This document shows positions 26,005 through 35,972 of a stretch of 64,000 nt of DNA, one piece after another; positions within the stretch are counted from its first letter, which is position 1, and the number at the start of each line of letters is the position of its first letter. This DNA comes from Cloacibacterium normanense (GTDB taxonomy: Bacteria; Bacteroidota; Bacteroidia; Flavobacteriales; Weeksellaceae). The position numbers and the translations under genes were made by a program. Location: the NCBI RefSeq assembly GCF_003860565.1, contig NZ_CP034157.1:2232001-2296000 (forward strand), written 5' to 3'. The notes beneath the pieces are model-generated. The model saw only the letters and a program-made list of their open reading frames with translations. It had not been told where the DNA came from and did not search any database.

Positions 26005-26828
26005 TGATAGAAGTAAAAGATTTAAGAAAAAGTTTTGATGGTGTAGAAGTTCTGAAAGGAATTACCACCACTTTCGAAACTGGAAAGGTAAACTTAGTGA
26101 TAGGACAGTCTGGTTCTGGAAAAACGGTCTTCCTAAAAAGTTTACTGAATGTTTTTGAACCAACTAGCGGACATATTTTGTTCGACGGTAGAGATATTGT
26201 AGGCATGTCTCGTCAAGAAAAAGAGGCACTGAGAGCAGAAATAGGAACCGTATTTCAAGGAAGCGCATTGTTTGATTCCTTGACGGTTCAAGACAATATT
26301 ATGTTTCCTCTAGATATGTTTACCAACCTTACTTTTACTGAAAAGAAAAAACGAGTGAAAGAAGTAATTGGTAGAGTTCACTTAGAAAATGCAGAAAAAA
26401 AATTTCCATCTGAGATTTCAGGAGGAATGCAAAAAAGAGTAGCGATTGCGAGAGCAATTGTTAATAACCCAAGATATTTGTTTTGTGACGAGCCCAACTC
26501 TGGGCTAGACCCTTTTACCGCAAACATAATTGATGATTTAATTGCAGAAATCACCGAAGAATATAATACCACTACGATTATAAATACTCACGATATGAAT
26601 TCTGTAATGACAATTGGCGAGAAAATTGTATACTTAAGAAAAGGAATTAAAGAATGGGAAGGAACAAAAGATATTTTAATCACCTCAGACAATAATTACC
26701 TGATAGATTTCGTTTATTCTTCAGAATTATTTAAAGAATTAAGAGAATATCTTATCAAAATCAATAAAACAAGTATAGATAACATTATAACAACAATAGA
26801 AAATGAAACAGATCAAGAAAATATTTAG
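26004..26828 (+). CDS. mlaF: ABC transporter ATP-binding protein, MlaF type
   Basis: This 274-residue ATPase has Walker A GQSGSGKTVF near residue 35, the Q-loop, signature ISGGMQKRVAIARAI near 140-155, and Walker B YLFCDEPNSGLDP near 160. The ISGGM signature in place of LSGGQ is typical of the MlaF subfamily. It energises the MlaE permease. It overlaps mlaE by one base and the following beta-barrel gene by 26 bp, so all three are probably one transcript. mlaD is encoded elsewhere in the window. Confidence 0.95.
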   Translation: MIEVKDLRKSFDGVEVLKGITTTFETGKVNLVIGQSGSGKTVFLKSLLNVFEPTSGHILFDGRDIVGMSRQEKEALRAEIGTVFQGSALFDSLTVQDNIMFPLDMFTNLTFTEKKKRVKEVIGRVHLENAEKKFPSEISGGMQKRVAIARAIVNNPRYLFCDEPNSGLDPFTANIIDDLIAEITEEYNTTTIINTHDMNSVMTIGEKIVYLRKGIKEWEGTKDILITSDNNYLIDFVYSSELFKELREYLIKINKTSIDNIITTIENETDQENI

Positions 26829-27435
26829 CACATTATTTGTAACGGCATCATTGCTGTCTTTCTCGCAGGTAACTTTCGGAGCGAAAGCCAATGTTATTTA
26901 CCAAACTGGTGATCCTACTTGGGAAAATATAAAAAATGGAACTGTAGAGGCATACGAAGACAAAGGAAAGAATAACGTAGGCTATAACGCAGGTATTTCA
27001 CTAAAAATTGATACACCTCTTGGAATTTTTATTCAACCAGAATTGTATTACACTACTTTTAGTAAAGAATTCACAGTAGATGGAACGAATACAACAATTA
27101 CTGTTAAAAACAACAGAGCAGATTTACCTGTTTTAGTAGGGTATAATGTATTAGGAAAAACATTAGGTATTTATGCAGGACCGGTAGCTTCTTACAATCT
27201 TTCTACAGATAATCAATATAATGATTTTAAAGAAAATGCTACGAAAGAATTTACTTTAGGCTATCAATTCGGCGCACAAGTTACTATTTCTAAATTGGTA
27301 GTTTCTGCAAGATACGAAGGTGCATTTAGCAATGACCAAAGAGAATATATCAACACGAATGTATCTTCTAACGAGGTGATTAGATATGATAACAGACCGA
27401 GTTTATTAATGTTCGGAATTGGTTTAAATTTCTAA
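26803..27435 (+). CDS. Outer-membrane beta-barrel protein (PorT/OmpW-like fold)
   Basis: This 210-residue protein has a signal peptide (IFSTLFVTASLLSFSQVTFG) and a mature part of alternating hydrophobic strands, including LGIFIQPELYYTTFSKEF, RADLPVLVGYNVLGKTLGIY, VVSARYEGAFSND and a final barrel strand SLLMFGIGLNF ending in Phe, as for outer-membrane barrels. Its start lies inside the end of mlaF, and it ends at a strong terminator. A role alongside the Mla lipid transporter is possible but rests on position only. Confidence 0.85.
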   Translation: MKQIKKIFSTLFVTASLLSFSQVTFGAKANVIYQTGDPTWENIKNGTVEAYEDKGKNNVGYNAGISLKIDTPLGIFIQPELYYTTFSKEFTVDGTNTTITVKNNRADLPVLVGYNVLGKTLGIYAGPVASYNLSTDNQYNDFKENATKEFTLGYQFGAQVTISKLVVSARYEGAFSNDQREYINTNVSSNEVIRYDNRPSLLMFGIGLNF

Positions 27436-27461
27436 AAATTAAGGAAATTCATTAAAACATA

Positions 27462-27496
27462 AAAAAATCTCGGCTGCTTCGCAGCCGAGATTTTTT
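27462..27496. terminator. Bidirectional terminator after mlaEF and the beta-barrel gene
   Basis: Sixteen-base perfect arms (AAAAAATCTCGGCTGC and its complement) enclose a 3-nt TTC loop. It serves both the plus-strand barrel gene and the minus-strand gene ending at 27500. Confidence 0.95.
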
Positions 27497-27499
27497 ATT

Positions 27500-27814
27500 T
27501 TATAGATTACTATTTTCAGAATTATTAGGATTTGGATTTACATTTTGTTGAGCTAACTCAGCAGCTTGTTGTTCTATTTCTATCTTTTCTTGCTGTAATC
27601 TTTGCCATTCTTTTCTTTTTTGTTCAGCTTTTATAGAAGAGCCTTTACTTACATATCCTACAATTCCCCCTATAATTAAACCAATTCCTACGCCACCCAT
27701 TATTCCCATAAAATGAGAAAGTGTAAATTCTTCTACTTCTAAATTGGTGGTCAAATAAAACAGCAATCCAGAAATGCCTAAAAGAAGAATTCCTATAATT
27801 GTTAAATTTTTCAT
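27500..27814 (-). CDS. Small hypothetical membrane protein
   Basis: This 104-residue protein has two membrane helices (about 3-22 and 35-58, the second Gly-rich: GIMGGVGIGLIIGGIVGYV), then a Lys/Glu/Gln-rich helical tail QKRKEWQRLQQEKIEIEQQA and an Asn-rich end. The Gly-rich helix suggests helix packing or oligomerisation. No family recognised. It is downstream of the M48 protease gene but separated from it by a terminator. Confidence 0.6.
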   Translation of the reverse strand: MKNLTIIGILLLGISGLLFYLTTNLEVEEFTLSHFMGIMGGVGIGLIIGGIVGYVSKGSSIKAEQKRKEWQRLQQEKIEIEQQAAELAQQNVNPNPNNSENSNL

Positions 27815-27834
27815 TTTAATGTGTTTTTAAAATA

Positions 27835-27873
27835 AAACCTTCTCAAATTTAAAAAAATTTAAGAAGGTTTTTA
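27835..27873 (-). terminator. Terminator after the M48 protease gene
   Basis: Arms AAACCTTCT-c-AAATTT and AAATTT-a-AGAAGGTTT pair over about 15 bp with one mismatch, with A/T runs on both sides. It lies about 18 bp past the protease stop on the minus strand. Confidence 0.75.
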
Positions 27874-27890
27874 TTATTATTTCAAATTAT

Positions 27891-28700
27891 TTACATTTTT
27901 CCACCAGCTTGTTTATAATATTCAAGCGCTTTGGTCATATGTTTATTTAAGTCTGATCTTCTAGTATCTGGACTTGGGTGAGTTGACAAAAATTCTGGTG
28001 GTCTTTGCGAATTGGCAGCTTGAGCTTCCATTCTTTCCCAGAAAGGTAGTGATTGTCTTGGGTCATATCCAGCCATTGCCATGATATATAATCCCATTTG
28101 ATCTGCTTCTAACTCTTGACTTCTTCCATATTTAAGAAGAGCAACTTGCGCTCCAATTGGATACGCAACTTTAAAAATTTGTTGTAATTTATCATTAGAA
28201 ATTACGCCACCTGCAATCGCACCACCATATTGTGCAATCATAGCTTGAGAAATTCTTTCGTTTCCGTGACCAGCAAGAGCATGAGAAACTTCGTGTCCCA
28301 TTACTACAGCAATACCCGTTTCGTCTTTACAAACAGGCATAATTCCTGTATAGAAGGCTACTTTTCCACCAGGCATACACCAAGCGTTTAATTGCTTGTC
28401 TTCCAATAAATTAAACTCCCAGTTATAACCTTGCAAATCTGCTTCTCTACCAATGCTTTTATAATAATTAGTCGCAGCATTTTTTATTCTAATTCCTACA
28501 TTTTTTACTCGAGTTGCATCAGTAGTATTGGTGACAACTTTAGCTTTAGAAAGCGCAGTTTGATATTCTTGCACTCCCATTGCAGAAAGTTGGTCATTTC
28601 CTACAATTTGTACAGATTTTCTACCTGTAATTGGATTGGTAACACAAGCAACTAATGCTAAAGAAACGGCTCCGGTAGCGATAATAGTTTTTATTTTCAT
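27891..28700 (-). CDS. M48 family metallopeptidase lipoprotein (BepA/LoiP-like)
   Basis: This 269-residue zinc protease has a lipobox near residue 19 (SLALVAC), the zinc motif HEVSH within VVMGHEVSHALAGHGNER at about residues 131-148, and the third ligand region LEADQMGLYIMAMAGYDP near 195-212. M48 lipoproteins of this type act on outer-membrane proteins in the periplasm. A C-terminal LSTHPSPDTRRSDL motif is also characteristic. A TAAATTTG box lies 33 bp upstream. Confidence 0.93.
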   Translation of the reverse strand: MKIKTIIATGAVSLALVACVTNPITGRKSVQIVGNDQLSAMGVQEYQTALSKAKVVTNTTDATRVKNVGIRIKNAATNYYKSIGREADLQGYNWEFNLLEDKQLNAWCMPGGKVAFYTGIMPVCKDETGIAVVMGHEVSHALAGHGNERISQAMIAQYGGAIAGGVISNDKLQQIFKVAYPIGAQVALLKYGRSQELEADQMGLYIMAMAGYDPRQSLPFWERMEAQAANSQRPPEFLSTHPSPDTRRSDLNKHMTKALEYYKQAGGKM

Positions 28701-28733
28701 TTTTATGTGATTTAATATTTAAACAAATTTAAA

Positions 28734-28741
28734 ACAAAATT
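28734..28741 (-). promoter_or_regulatory. Putative -7 box (TAAATTTG) for the M48 protease gene
   Basis: The minus strand reads TAAATTTG 33 bp before the ATG at 28700. No -33 element is evident. Confidence 0.4.
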
Positions 28742-28851
28742 TATTCCATTCATAATTATGTAGAAATTATATAAAAAAGAAATCAAATCGTGATAGTTTT
28801 GCATTAAATTTGTATTGATAATTAATAGTTTAACTCAACACCCTATATATA

Positions 28852-29382
28852 ATGAAAAAATTAATCTATTTAAGTTTCTTTGGACTACTCTCTTTTTTAT
28901 ATTCGTGTTCTTCACAAATTAATATAGACCCCAAAACTTTAGAGGAAATTACAACTTCTAATCAGTTTACTTTTATGGCAGAAAGAGCCAATCCAACCAA
29001 CTATGATGTTATCAATGTGATGAATTCTATGCCAAATGGAAATTCGTCAAGAATGCTAGATTTAGATTATGGTTATACCGTGGTTTTGAAAGAAAAAGAG
29101 CTAGATGTAACTTTGCCATACTTTGGCAGAATGTTTAATCCAAGTTATGATACTTCTAAAAACAGTTACCGATTTACTTCTAAAGATTTTACCCTGAGTA
29201 AAATTCTAAACAAAAAAGGAAACTTAGTGTATACCATTTCTCCTAAAGATGTAGACCATGTAAGAGTAATTTACATAGAAGTTTATAAAAACGGAAATGC
29301 CTATGTGTCTATAGATTCTAACGACAGACAACCCATTTCTTATAATGGCTACTTGATGAAAAATAAAATTTCTAAGAAATAG
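28852..29382 (+). CDS. DUF4251 domain-containing lipoprotein
   Basis: This 176-residue protein has a lipoprotein signal (lipobox FLYSC at about 15-19) and the DUF4251 pattern: FTFMAERANPTN near residue 40, the YGYTVVLKEKELDVTLPYFG strand pair, SYRFTSKDFTLSK and a final SNDRQPISYNGYL. DUF4251 proteins are Bacteroidota envelope proteins of unknown function. It converges with meaB, the two stops being 1 bp apart, with no terminator evident between them. Confidence 0.88.
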   Translation: MKKLIYLSFFGLLSFLYSCSSQINIDPKTLEEITTSNQFTFMAERANPTNYDVINVMNSMPNGNSSRMLDLDYGYTVVLKEKELDVTLPYFGRMFNPSYDTSKNSYRFTSKDFTLSKILNKKGNLVYTISPKDVDHVRVIYIEVYKNGNAYVSIDSNDRQPISYNGYLMKNKISKK

Positions 29383-29383
29383 T

Positions 29384-30370
29384 TTAGAGTTTTTTAATCA
29401 ATAAACTTTCTACAAAAATTTTAGCTTCAGAACTTGGATTAGATTTCAATTCTGAAGCATTTTTTTTGTGGCTTTCGAACTGATTTTCAAGTTCGTGGGT
29501 AGATTTAGTTGCACTTAAAATATATTGATGAACCCAATATTCAAAACGTTTTTCGGCTTGAATTTTTCTTACTTCTTCTAGCCTTCCTGTTTTTATTTTT
29601 AAGGAAATGAAATCACTTATTTTCTCGTAAACCTCATCTAAACCTTCGTTATGAAGAGCGGAACCTAACATAACTGGCACTTTCCAATCTTTTTCTTTCG
29701 GGTGCTGAAACTGCAATGCATGAATCAGCTCTGAACGGTGCATTCTGGCCTCTTTTAGATTTTCTTCATGTACTTTATTGATGAAAATAACATCTACCAT
29801 TTCCATCAAACCTCTTTTGATGCCTTGCAATTCATCTCCAGTTCCTACAACTTTGAGCAACAAAATCACATCCGAAATATCCGCAACCAAAACTTCTGAT
29901 TGACCAACTCCTACCGTTTCTATCAAAATATAATCGTAACCAGCAGCTTCGCAAATAAGCATAGTTTCAAAAGTAGTATTGGCAACTCCGCCTAGAAATC
30001 CAGAACTTGGACTAGGGCGAATAAATGCGTTTTCGTCTTTTGCCAATTCTTCCATTCTGGTTTTATCTCCTAGAATAGAACCTTTATTAACCGAAGAACT
30101 TGGGTCAATGGCTAAAACCGCCACTTTTTTGCCTTGAGAAATTGCAAATTTTCCGAAACTTTCAATAAATGTAGATTTCCCTGCTCCAGGAACTCCAGTA
30201 ATTCCTATTCTTACAGATTTTCCGGCATAAGGCAGGATTTTTTTCAGCAGTTCTTCAGCCAAAACTCTATGCTCTGGCTTTTTACTTTCGATTAAAGTAA
30301 TGGCTTTCCCAAGAATTCTTTTGTCTTGGGCTAATATTCCTTGTAAAAGTTCTTCTGTAGAAAATTTCAT
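29384..30370 (-). CDS. meaB: Methylmalonyl-CoA mutase-associated GTPase MeaB
   Basis: This protein is a G3E-family GTPase chaperone that loads and protects adenosylcobalamin in methylmalonyl-CoA mutase. It has the P-loop GVPGAGKSTF near residue 60, DPSSSVNKGSILGDKTRM near 95, ETVGVGQSE near 150 and the base-specificity stretch NKVHEENL near 205. I take the ATG at 30370 (328 residues, MKFSTEELLQ); the longer frame to 30397 begins with TTG and adds nine untypical residues. The mutase gene lies upstream on the same strand, 0.6 kb away. Confidence 0.95.
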   Translation of the reverse strand: MKFSTEELLQGILAQDKRILGKAITLIESKKPEHRVLAEELLKKILPYAGKSVRIGITGVPGAGKSTFIESFGKFAISQGKKVAVLAIDPSSSVNKGSILGDKTRMEELAKDENAFIRPSPSSGFLGGVANTTFETMLICEAAGYDYILIETVGVGQSEVLVADISDVILLLKVVGTGDELQGIKRGLMEMVDVIFINKVHEENLKEARMHRSELIHALQFQHPKEKDWKVPVMLGSALHNEGLDEVYEKISDFISLKIKTGRLEEVRKIQAEKRFEYWVHQYILSATKSTHELENQFESHKKNASELKSNPSSEAKIFVESLLIKKL

Positions 30371-30550
30371 CTTAACAAAATTAAGAAAGTATTTCAAACT
30401 ATTTTCTAAAAATTTGAAATTGCTAAAAGAAAATCAAAATAGAATTTCTACAATTTTTTCTGGTAGAATTTTAGAAAAATGCCATAACGAAAAAGGCTTC
30501 AGAAACCTGAAGCTTTAATGAAAAAAAATTTGATTTGATATGAAGAACTT

Positions 30551-30763
30551 TTACTCTGTCTCTGTAATTTCATTCAAATGACTTCTGCCATACTTTATAT
30601 CTTCTAGACCTCTCAGTATTACTCTTTTTTGTTCGTCACTTAAATCTTCGTCTTTGTGAAATTTATATACCAAGTATTCTATATACTCCAATAATTCCTC
30701 TGCTAAATAATCTGGCAAATCTTTTATCAGATTATTAATTTTTTGTAATGTGGTAAATTCCAT
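30551..30763 (-). CDS. Small DUF2281/VapB-like protein
   Basis: This 70-residue acidic protein has the pattern of DUF2281 and antitoxin-like proteins: INNLIKDLPDYLAEELLEYI near residues 9-28, then LVYKFHKDEDLSDEQKR and a charged tail. Such genes often pair with PIN or RelE-like toxins, but no toxin is next to it. It sits alone between the mutase and meaB. It may be an orphan or unrelated to toxins. Confidence 0.55.
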   Translation of the reverse strand: MEFTTLQKINNLIKDLPDYLAEELLEYIEYLVYKFHKDEDLSDEQKRVILRGLEDIKYGRSHLNEITETE

Positions 30764-30976
30764 TTCAATTGGGTTTTTAGGCTTTTTTTGGTGTTATAAA
30801 GGTACGCCAATCCGCTTAACACACCTCATAAAGTGATATGAATGATTTCAGTGATTTTTGTTAGGTTTTTAAATAAAAAAAGGAAACCAAAAAATGATTT
30901 CCTTATATAAGTTATTTTAAATTTTTAGATTTCAGAAAAACTTCCTGCTTCCTACATCACGCATCCAACAAAATTT

Positions 30977-33100
30977 TTATCTCAAAAACTTCTCTAAAAT
31001 CTCCACCGCAGATTTCGGTAAATTCGTTCCAGGACCGAAGATAAAATCTGCACCATTTGCATACAAGAAATCATAATCTTGCTGTGGAATTACACCACCT
31101 ACTACAATTGTGATATCATCTGCACCTAATTTTTTGAGTTCTTCTACCACTTGCGGAACCAATGTTTTATGGCCTGCCGCTAAAGAAGAAACGCCCAAAA
31201 TATGAATATCATTTTCTACGGCTTGTTTCGCTACTTCTTCTGGCGTTTGGAAGAGCGGGGCAACATCTACATCAAATCCCATATCTGCGAAAGCCGTTGC
31301 TACTACTTTTGCACCACGATCGTGACCGTCTTGTCCCATTTTGGCAACCATAATTCTTGGTCTACGACCTTCTTGGTCTTCAAATTTTTGAGTAAGCGCA
31401 ACCGCTTTTTCAAAATATTCATTTTTATTGGCATTCATAGCATATACACCTGAAATGGTTTTGATATTGGCTTTATATCTTCCGAAATTATTTTCTAAAG
31501 CATCTGAAATTTCACCAAGAGTTACTCTTCTTCTCGCAGCTTCTATACTTAGTGCCAAAAGATTTTTGTCTCTATTTTTAGCCGCTTCACGAATTTCTGT
31601 TAAAATTTCTTCTACTTTTTCTGCGTTTCGTTCTGCTTTTATTTTTTCTAATCTTTCGATTTGTTTTCTTCGAACTTCCGTATTGTCAATGTCTAGAATT
31701 TCAAATTCTGGCTGCTTTTGATTGGTTTTAAAAGAATTTACACCAATGATAAATTCTTCACCACTATCAATTTTAGCTTGTTTTCTGGCAGCCGCTTCTT
31801 CTATTCTCATTTTCGGAATTCCCGCTTCTATTGCTTTCGTCATTCCGCCTTCTTGTTCTACTTCGTCGATATATTTCTGAGCTTCCTCAATCATTTGTTG
31901 AGTCAATGCTTCTACGAGATGACTTCCTCCCATCGGATCGACAACATCACAAATCCCAGATTCTTGTTGAAGAATAATTTGAGTATTTCTCGCAATTTTT
32001 GCAGAATAATCTGTTGGCAAAGCAATGGCTTCGTCTAAAGCATTGGTATGAAGAGATTGTGTTCCACCTAAAGCGGAAGAAAGTGCTTCAATAGCAGTTC
32101 TGGTAATATTATTGAAAGGTTCTTGCTCCGTCAAAGACCAACCCGAAGTTTGCGAGTGCGTTCTTAGTGCTATAGATTTTTGATTTTGAGGATTAAATTG
32201 CGTCAAAAGATTTGCCCAAATATAACGAGCGGCTCTCATTTTGGCAATTTCCATGAAATGATTCATTCCGATTGCCCAGAAAAATGACAATCTCGGCGCG
32301 AAATCATCCACATTCATTCCCGCTTTTATCCCCGTTCTTACATATTCTAAACCATCGGCAAGTGTATAAGCCATTTCCAAAACTGGAGTTGCTCCTGCTT
32401 CTTGCATGTGATAACCTGAAATAGAAATAGAGTTGAATTTCGGGATATTTTGAGAAGTATATTCGAAAATATCTGCGATAATTTTCATAGAAGGTTCTGG
32501 TGGATAGATGTAAGTATTTCTCACCATAAATTCCTTCAAAATATCATTTTGGATAGTTCCCGAAAGTTGTTCCTGAGAAACACCTTGTTCTTCTGCGGCT
32601 ACAATATAAAATGCCAAAATCGGTAAAACTGCTCCATTCATGGTCATAGAAACCGATATTTGATCCAATGGAATTTCATTGAACAAAATCTTCATATCTT
32701 CCACAGAATCGATTGCAACTCCTGCTTTTCCTACATCTCCTACAACTCTAGGATGGTCAGAATCATAACCTCTGTGTGTTGCCAAATCGAAGGCTACAGA
32801 AAGTCCTTTTTGTCCTGCCGCAAGGTTTCTTCTGTAAAAAGCATTGGATTCTTCCGCGGTAGAAAAACCTGCATACTGACGAATCGTCCAAGGTTTTTGA
32901 ACGTACATCGTAGAATATGGTCCTCTTAAATAAGGAGCAATTCCTGCGCTGTAACCTTTTGATTTTAAAGCTTCTGAATCTTCAGAAGTGTAAGAAGATT
33001 TTAGTTGAAGTCCATCTTTTTCAAAAGAATAGTTTTCTGTATTGGAAGTAAATCCAAAATTATTAAAATCAGGATTTACGTTTTGAATTTTCGTTCTCAT
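30977..33100 (-). CDS. scpA: Methylmalonyl-CoA mutase, large (alpha) subunit
   Basis: This 707-residue adenosylcobalamin enzyme interconverts methylmalonyl-CoA and succinyl-CoA. The catalytic TIM-barrel (about 40-540) shows [20 protein letters not shown] and [20 protein letters not shown] near the N-terminus. The B12 domain (about 575-705) has [20 protein letters not shown] with the DxHxxG lower-ligand motif, and a final [20 protein letters not shown]. It could serve propionate formation or breakdown. The small subunit is not in this window. meaB lies downstream on the same strand. Confidence 0.97.
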   Translation of the reverse strand: MRTKIQNVNPDFNNFGFTSNTENYSFEKDGLQLKSSYTSEDSEALKSKGYSAGIAPYLRGPYSTMYVQKPWTIRQYAGFSTAEESNAFYRRNLAAGQKGLSVAFDLATHRGYDSDHPRVVGDVGKAGVAIDSVEDMKILFNEIPLDQISVSMTMNGAVLPILAFYIVAAEEQGVSQEQLSGTIQNDILKEFMVRNTYIYPPEPSMKIIADIFEYTSQNIPKFNSISISGYHMQEAGATPVLEMAYTLADGLEYVRTGIKAGMNVDDFAPRLSFFWAIGMNHFMEIAKMRAARYIWANLLTQFNPQNQKSIALRTHSQTSGWSLTEQEPFNNITRTAIEALSSALGGTQSLHTNALDEAIALPTDYSAKIARNTQIILQQESGICDVVDPMGGSHLVEALTQQMIEEAQKYIDEVEQEGGMTKAIEAGIPKMRIEEAAARKQAKIDSGEEFIIGVNSFKTNQKQPEFEILDIDNTEVRRKQIERLEKIKAERNAEKVEEILTEIREAAKNRDKNLLALSIEAARRRVTLGEISDALENNFGRYKANIKTISGVYAMNANKNEYFEKAVALTQKFEDQEGRRPRIMVAKMGQDGHDRGAKVVATAFADMGFDVDVAPLFQTPEEVAKQAVENDIHILGVSSLAAGHKTLVPQVVEELKKLGADDITIVVGGVIPQQDYDFLYANGADFIFGPGTNLPKSAVEILEKFLR

Positions 33101-33516
33101 TTTATGAAATTTCGATGAGTAAATTTACGATATTTTTAATTTTAAAAAAAAGTGAAACTTTAGGCGATTTGGGCTCCTTGATAGCAAAAAATGTAAAATT
33201 CAATTTTCAACAAACATATCTAGATTTTTTTGCCGAATTCTTATTAGTTTTATTCGAAATTAAAAATTATTTTCATTTTAATTAAATTTATTAACTTCTA
33301 ATCAAAATAACTCACTTACATTACTTATTTGGTCTATCGAAGTGCTATTTTTCTATTCAAAAAATCAAATGAAACCCTAATTTATATCATGATTAATCGT
33401 TGTTCTAGGGCAAAATATCTTCCTAACTTTGCTTCGCTTTTTTAACCTATTGATGACTAAAATTTCAAGGAAAATAAGCCCAAAATACAATTAGAAACAA
33501 ACAAAAAATTAACATT
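33101..33516. other. Divergent intergenic region between scpA and pflB
   Basis: This 416-bp AT-rich gap has no supported gene. It contains the pflB promoter listed separately, and a palindromic ATCATGAT (33387-33394) just upstream of its -33 element that could be half of an FNR/CRP-type site. The rest shows no clear structure. Confidence 0.6.
33400..33431 (+). promoter_or_regulatory. pflB promoter (TTG -33, TAACTTTG -7)
   Basis: TTG at 33400-33402 and TAACTTTG at 33424-33431 are 21 bp apart, fitting the Bacteroidota promoter TTG-N17-23-TAnnTTTG. The predicted start near 33438 gives a leader of about 80 nt. The ATCATGAT sequence ends 6 bp before the -33 element, a position suited to an oxygen-responsive activator. 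Confidence 0.6.
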
Positions 33517-35742
33517 ATGGAAGCAACTATTGGTTTTAAACCCGGAGTTTGGCAAAAGGAAATTAACGTAAGTGATTTTATTAGAAACAATTACACAGAA
33601 TATACCGGAGACGAAAGCTTCTTAACTCCTGCTACTGAAGCAACCAATCAACTTTGGGCAGAACTATCTGAAATGTTCAAAGCAGAGAGAGAAAAAGGAA
33701 TTTATGATGCTGAAACGAAAAAACCATCTCAGATTGATGCTTATGGAGCTGGTTATATCAATAAAAATTTAGAAAAAATCGTAGGAATTCAAACTGATAA
33801 GCCTCTAAAAAGAGCTATTTTCCCAAATGGCGGAATTAGAATGGTAGAAGACGGCTTAAAAGCATACGGTTATGAATTAGACGAAGCAACTAAAGAAATT
33901 TATACTAAATATAGAGTGACTCATAATGAAGGTGTTTTCTCTGCTTACAATTCACCGATTAGAAAAGCTAGAAATTCTGGAATCGTAACTGGTTTACCAG
34001 ACGCTTACGGAAGAGGTAGAATTATTGGTGATTACAGAAGAGTTCCTTTATATGGTGTTGACTTCTTAATTAAAGACCGTCAAGACTATTTCGAAAACAT
34101 GGATTGTGATGGGATGAACGAAGAAATCGTAAGACTTCGTGAAGAAATCACTATGCAAATTAATGCGTTGAAAGCACTTAAAAAAATGGCAGAATCTTAT
34201 GGTTTTGACATTTCTAAACCTGCAACCAATGCTAAAGAAGCTATCCAATGGTTATATTTCGCTTATTTAGCAGCTACTAAAGACCAAAACGGTGCTGCAA
34301 TGTCTATTGGTAGAGTTTCTACTTTCCTAGATATTTACATTGAAAGAGATATTAAAAGAGGCGTTCTTACAGAAATTGAAGCTCAGGAATTAATTGACCA
34401 TTTTGTAATGAAACTAAGAATCATCAGATTCTTGAGAACTCCAGAATACGATTCACTTTTCTCTGGTGATCCAGTTTGGGTAACAGAATCAATTGGTGGT
34501 TTAAATAAAGACGGCGGTTCTTATGTAACCAAAAACTCTTTCAGATTATTACACACTTTATACAATTTAGGTGCATCTCCAGAACCAAACTTAACTGTTC
34601 TTTGGAGCGAACAATTACCAGAAAACTGGAAAAAATATTGTGCAAAAGTTTCTATCGACACTTCATCTCTTCAATACGAAAATGATGATTTAATGAGAGA
34701 TTGCTTTAATGATGATTATGGAATCGCTTGTTGTGTTTCTCCGATGACTTTAGGAAAACAAATGCAATATTTCGGAGCGAGAGCTAATTTGCCTAAAGCT
34801 TTATTATATGCCATTAATGGTGGTATTGACGAATTAACCAAAGTTCAAGTAACTCCAGAAATGCCAAAAGTAGAAGGAGAATATCTTGATTTCGATGATG
34901 TTTGGAATAAGTTTGATAAAATGATGGATTGGTTAGCAGAAACTTACATCCAAGCATTGAACATTATTCACTACATGCACGATAAATATTCTTACGAAGC
35001 TTATGAAATGGCACTTCACGATGTAAATGTTATCAGAACTCAAGCTTGTGGAATTGCAGGAATCTCTATAGTTGCCGATTCATTTGCAGCGATGAAATAC
35101 GGAAAAGTAAGAGTGATAAGAGACGAAAACGGAATCGCAGTAGATTATGTGGTAGAAAAACCTTACGTTCCTTACGGAAATAACGATGATAATACTGATA
35201 AAATCGCAGCAGAAATTGTAGAAATTTTCATGAACAAAGTAAGAAAACAAAAAACTTACAGAAATGCAATTCCTACACAATCTGTTCTTACCATTACTTC
35301 AAACGTAGTTTACGGTAAAAAAACAGGAAATACACCAGACGGAAGAAGAGAAGGTGAACCTTACGGACCAGGAGCAAATCCTATGCACGGAAGAGATACA
35401 AAAGGTGCAGTAGCTTCACTCGCTTCTGTAGCTAAATTACCTTTCGAACATGCTCAAGATGGCATTTCTTATACTTTTGCAATAACGCCTGAAACTTTAG
35501 GAAAAACTTTAGACGAAAAACAAGGAAATTTAGTTGGACTTTTAGACGGATATTTCAACCAAAAAGGTCACCACTTAAATGTAAATGTTTTCAATCGTTC
35601 ATTGTTAGAAGATGCGATGCAACATCCAGAAAAATATCCTCAATTAACGATTAGAGTTTCTGGTTATGCAGTGAATTTCATCAAGTTGACTAAAGAACAG
35701 CAATTAGATGTCATCAACAGAACCATCACAGAATGTTTCTAA
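33517..35742 (+). CDS. pflB: Formate C-acetyltransferase (pyruvate formate-lyase)
   Basis: This 741-residue glycyl-radical enzyme splits pyruvate with CoA into acetyl-CoA and formate under anoxia. The two active-site cysteines are Cys405-Cys406 in [19 protein letters not shown], and the radical glycine is Gly716 in RVSGYAVNF near the C-terminus, both as in E. coli Pfl[17 protein letters not shown] and [17 protein letters not shown] are further PFL hallmarks. Its activase pflA follows after a terminator and a repeat. Pyruvate formate-lyase is unusual in Flavobacteriales, which are mostly aerobic. Confidence 0.97.
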   Translation: MEATIGFKPGVWQKEINVSDFIRNNYTEYTGDESFLTPATEATNQLWAELSEMFKAEREKGIYDAETKKPSQIDAYGAGYINKNLEKIVGIQTDKPLKRAIFPNGGIRMVEDGLKAYGYELDEATKEIYTKYRVTHNEGVFSAYNSPIRKARNSGIVTGLPDAYGRGRIIGDYRRVPLYGVDFLIKDRQDYFENMDCDGMNEEIVRLREEITMQINALKALKKMAESYGFDISKPATNAKEAIQWLYFAYLAATKDQNGAAMSIGRVSTFLDIYIERDIKRGVLTEIEAQELIDHFVMKLRIIRFLRTPEYDSLFSGDPVWVTESIGGLNKDGGSYVTKNSFRLLHTLYNLGASPEPNLTVLWSEQLPENWKKYCAKVSIDTSSLQYENDDLMRDCFNDDYGIACCVSPMTLGKQMQYFGARANLPKALLYAINGGIDELTKVQVTPEMPKVEGEYLDFDDVWNKFDKMMDWLAETYIQALNIIHYMHDKYSYEAYEMALHDVNVIRTQACGIAGISIVADSFAAMKYGKVRVIRDENGIAVDYVVEKPYVPYGNNDDNTDKIAAEIVEIFMNKVRKQKTYRNAIPTQSVLTITSNVVYGKKTGNTPDGRREGEPYGPGANPMHGRDTKGAVASLASVAKLPFEHAQDGISYTFAITPETLGKTLDEKQGNLVGLLDGYFNQKGHHLNVNVFNRSLLEDAMQHPEKYPQLTIRVSGYAVNFIKLTKEQQLDVINRTITECF

Positions 35743-35770
35743 TTTATATATAACATCAATTATCTTGAAG

Positions 35771-35801
35771 AAGAGTTAAGAAATTTCTTAACTCTTTTTT
35801 T
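35771..35801 (+). terminator. Intrinsic terminator after pflB
   Basis: A perfect 26-bp palindrome (AAGAGTTAAGAAA and its complement) runs into a T-tract of seven or more. pflA 172 bp downstream may therefore be weakly read through or have its own promoter. Confidence 0.88.
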
Positions 35802-35810
35802 AAGAATATG

Positions 35811-35888
35811 CTTCGACTCCGCTCAGCATGACAATGCTGAAAATTTACAGTTTTTATTAAAGTTGTCACGCTGAGCGGAGCCGAAGCG
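35811..35888. repeat. Inverted pair of REP-like CTTCGACTCCGCTCAGC elements
   Basis: CTTCGACTCCGCTCAGCATG plus ACAA (35811-35834) is followed after 28 bp by its diverged inverted copy TTGTCACGCTGAGCGGAG plus CCGAAGCG (35863-35888). The arms can fold into one long hairpin. Single copies also occur at 37978-38003 and inside rnpA at 50562-50585. Confidence 0.8.
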
Positions 35889-35972
35889 TTTTTTAATTAG
35901 AGTTATTAATCATTATCTTTGGTTTATAATTTAGATTCATAAAATCAAAAACAAAAAGACAAAAATATACTC

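Noticed and set aside
29382-30397. Longer meaB start at 30397
   Set aside because: That codon is TTG and adds nine residues not expected in the family; ATG at 30370 gives the usual N-terminus.
30940-30970. Low-complexity CTTCCTACATCACGCATCC stretch after the mutase gene as a regulatory site
   Set aside because: It resembles the degenerate short spacer repeats of this genome, has no symmetry, and lies downstream of a gene end.
33165-33200. GG-N10-GC spacing (GGGCTCCTTGATAGC) upstream of pflB as a second sigma-54 promoter
   Set aside because: Only the GG and GC positions fit; the TGGCA and TTGC bases do not match, and a good TTG/TAACTTTG promoter lies nearer to pflB.
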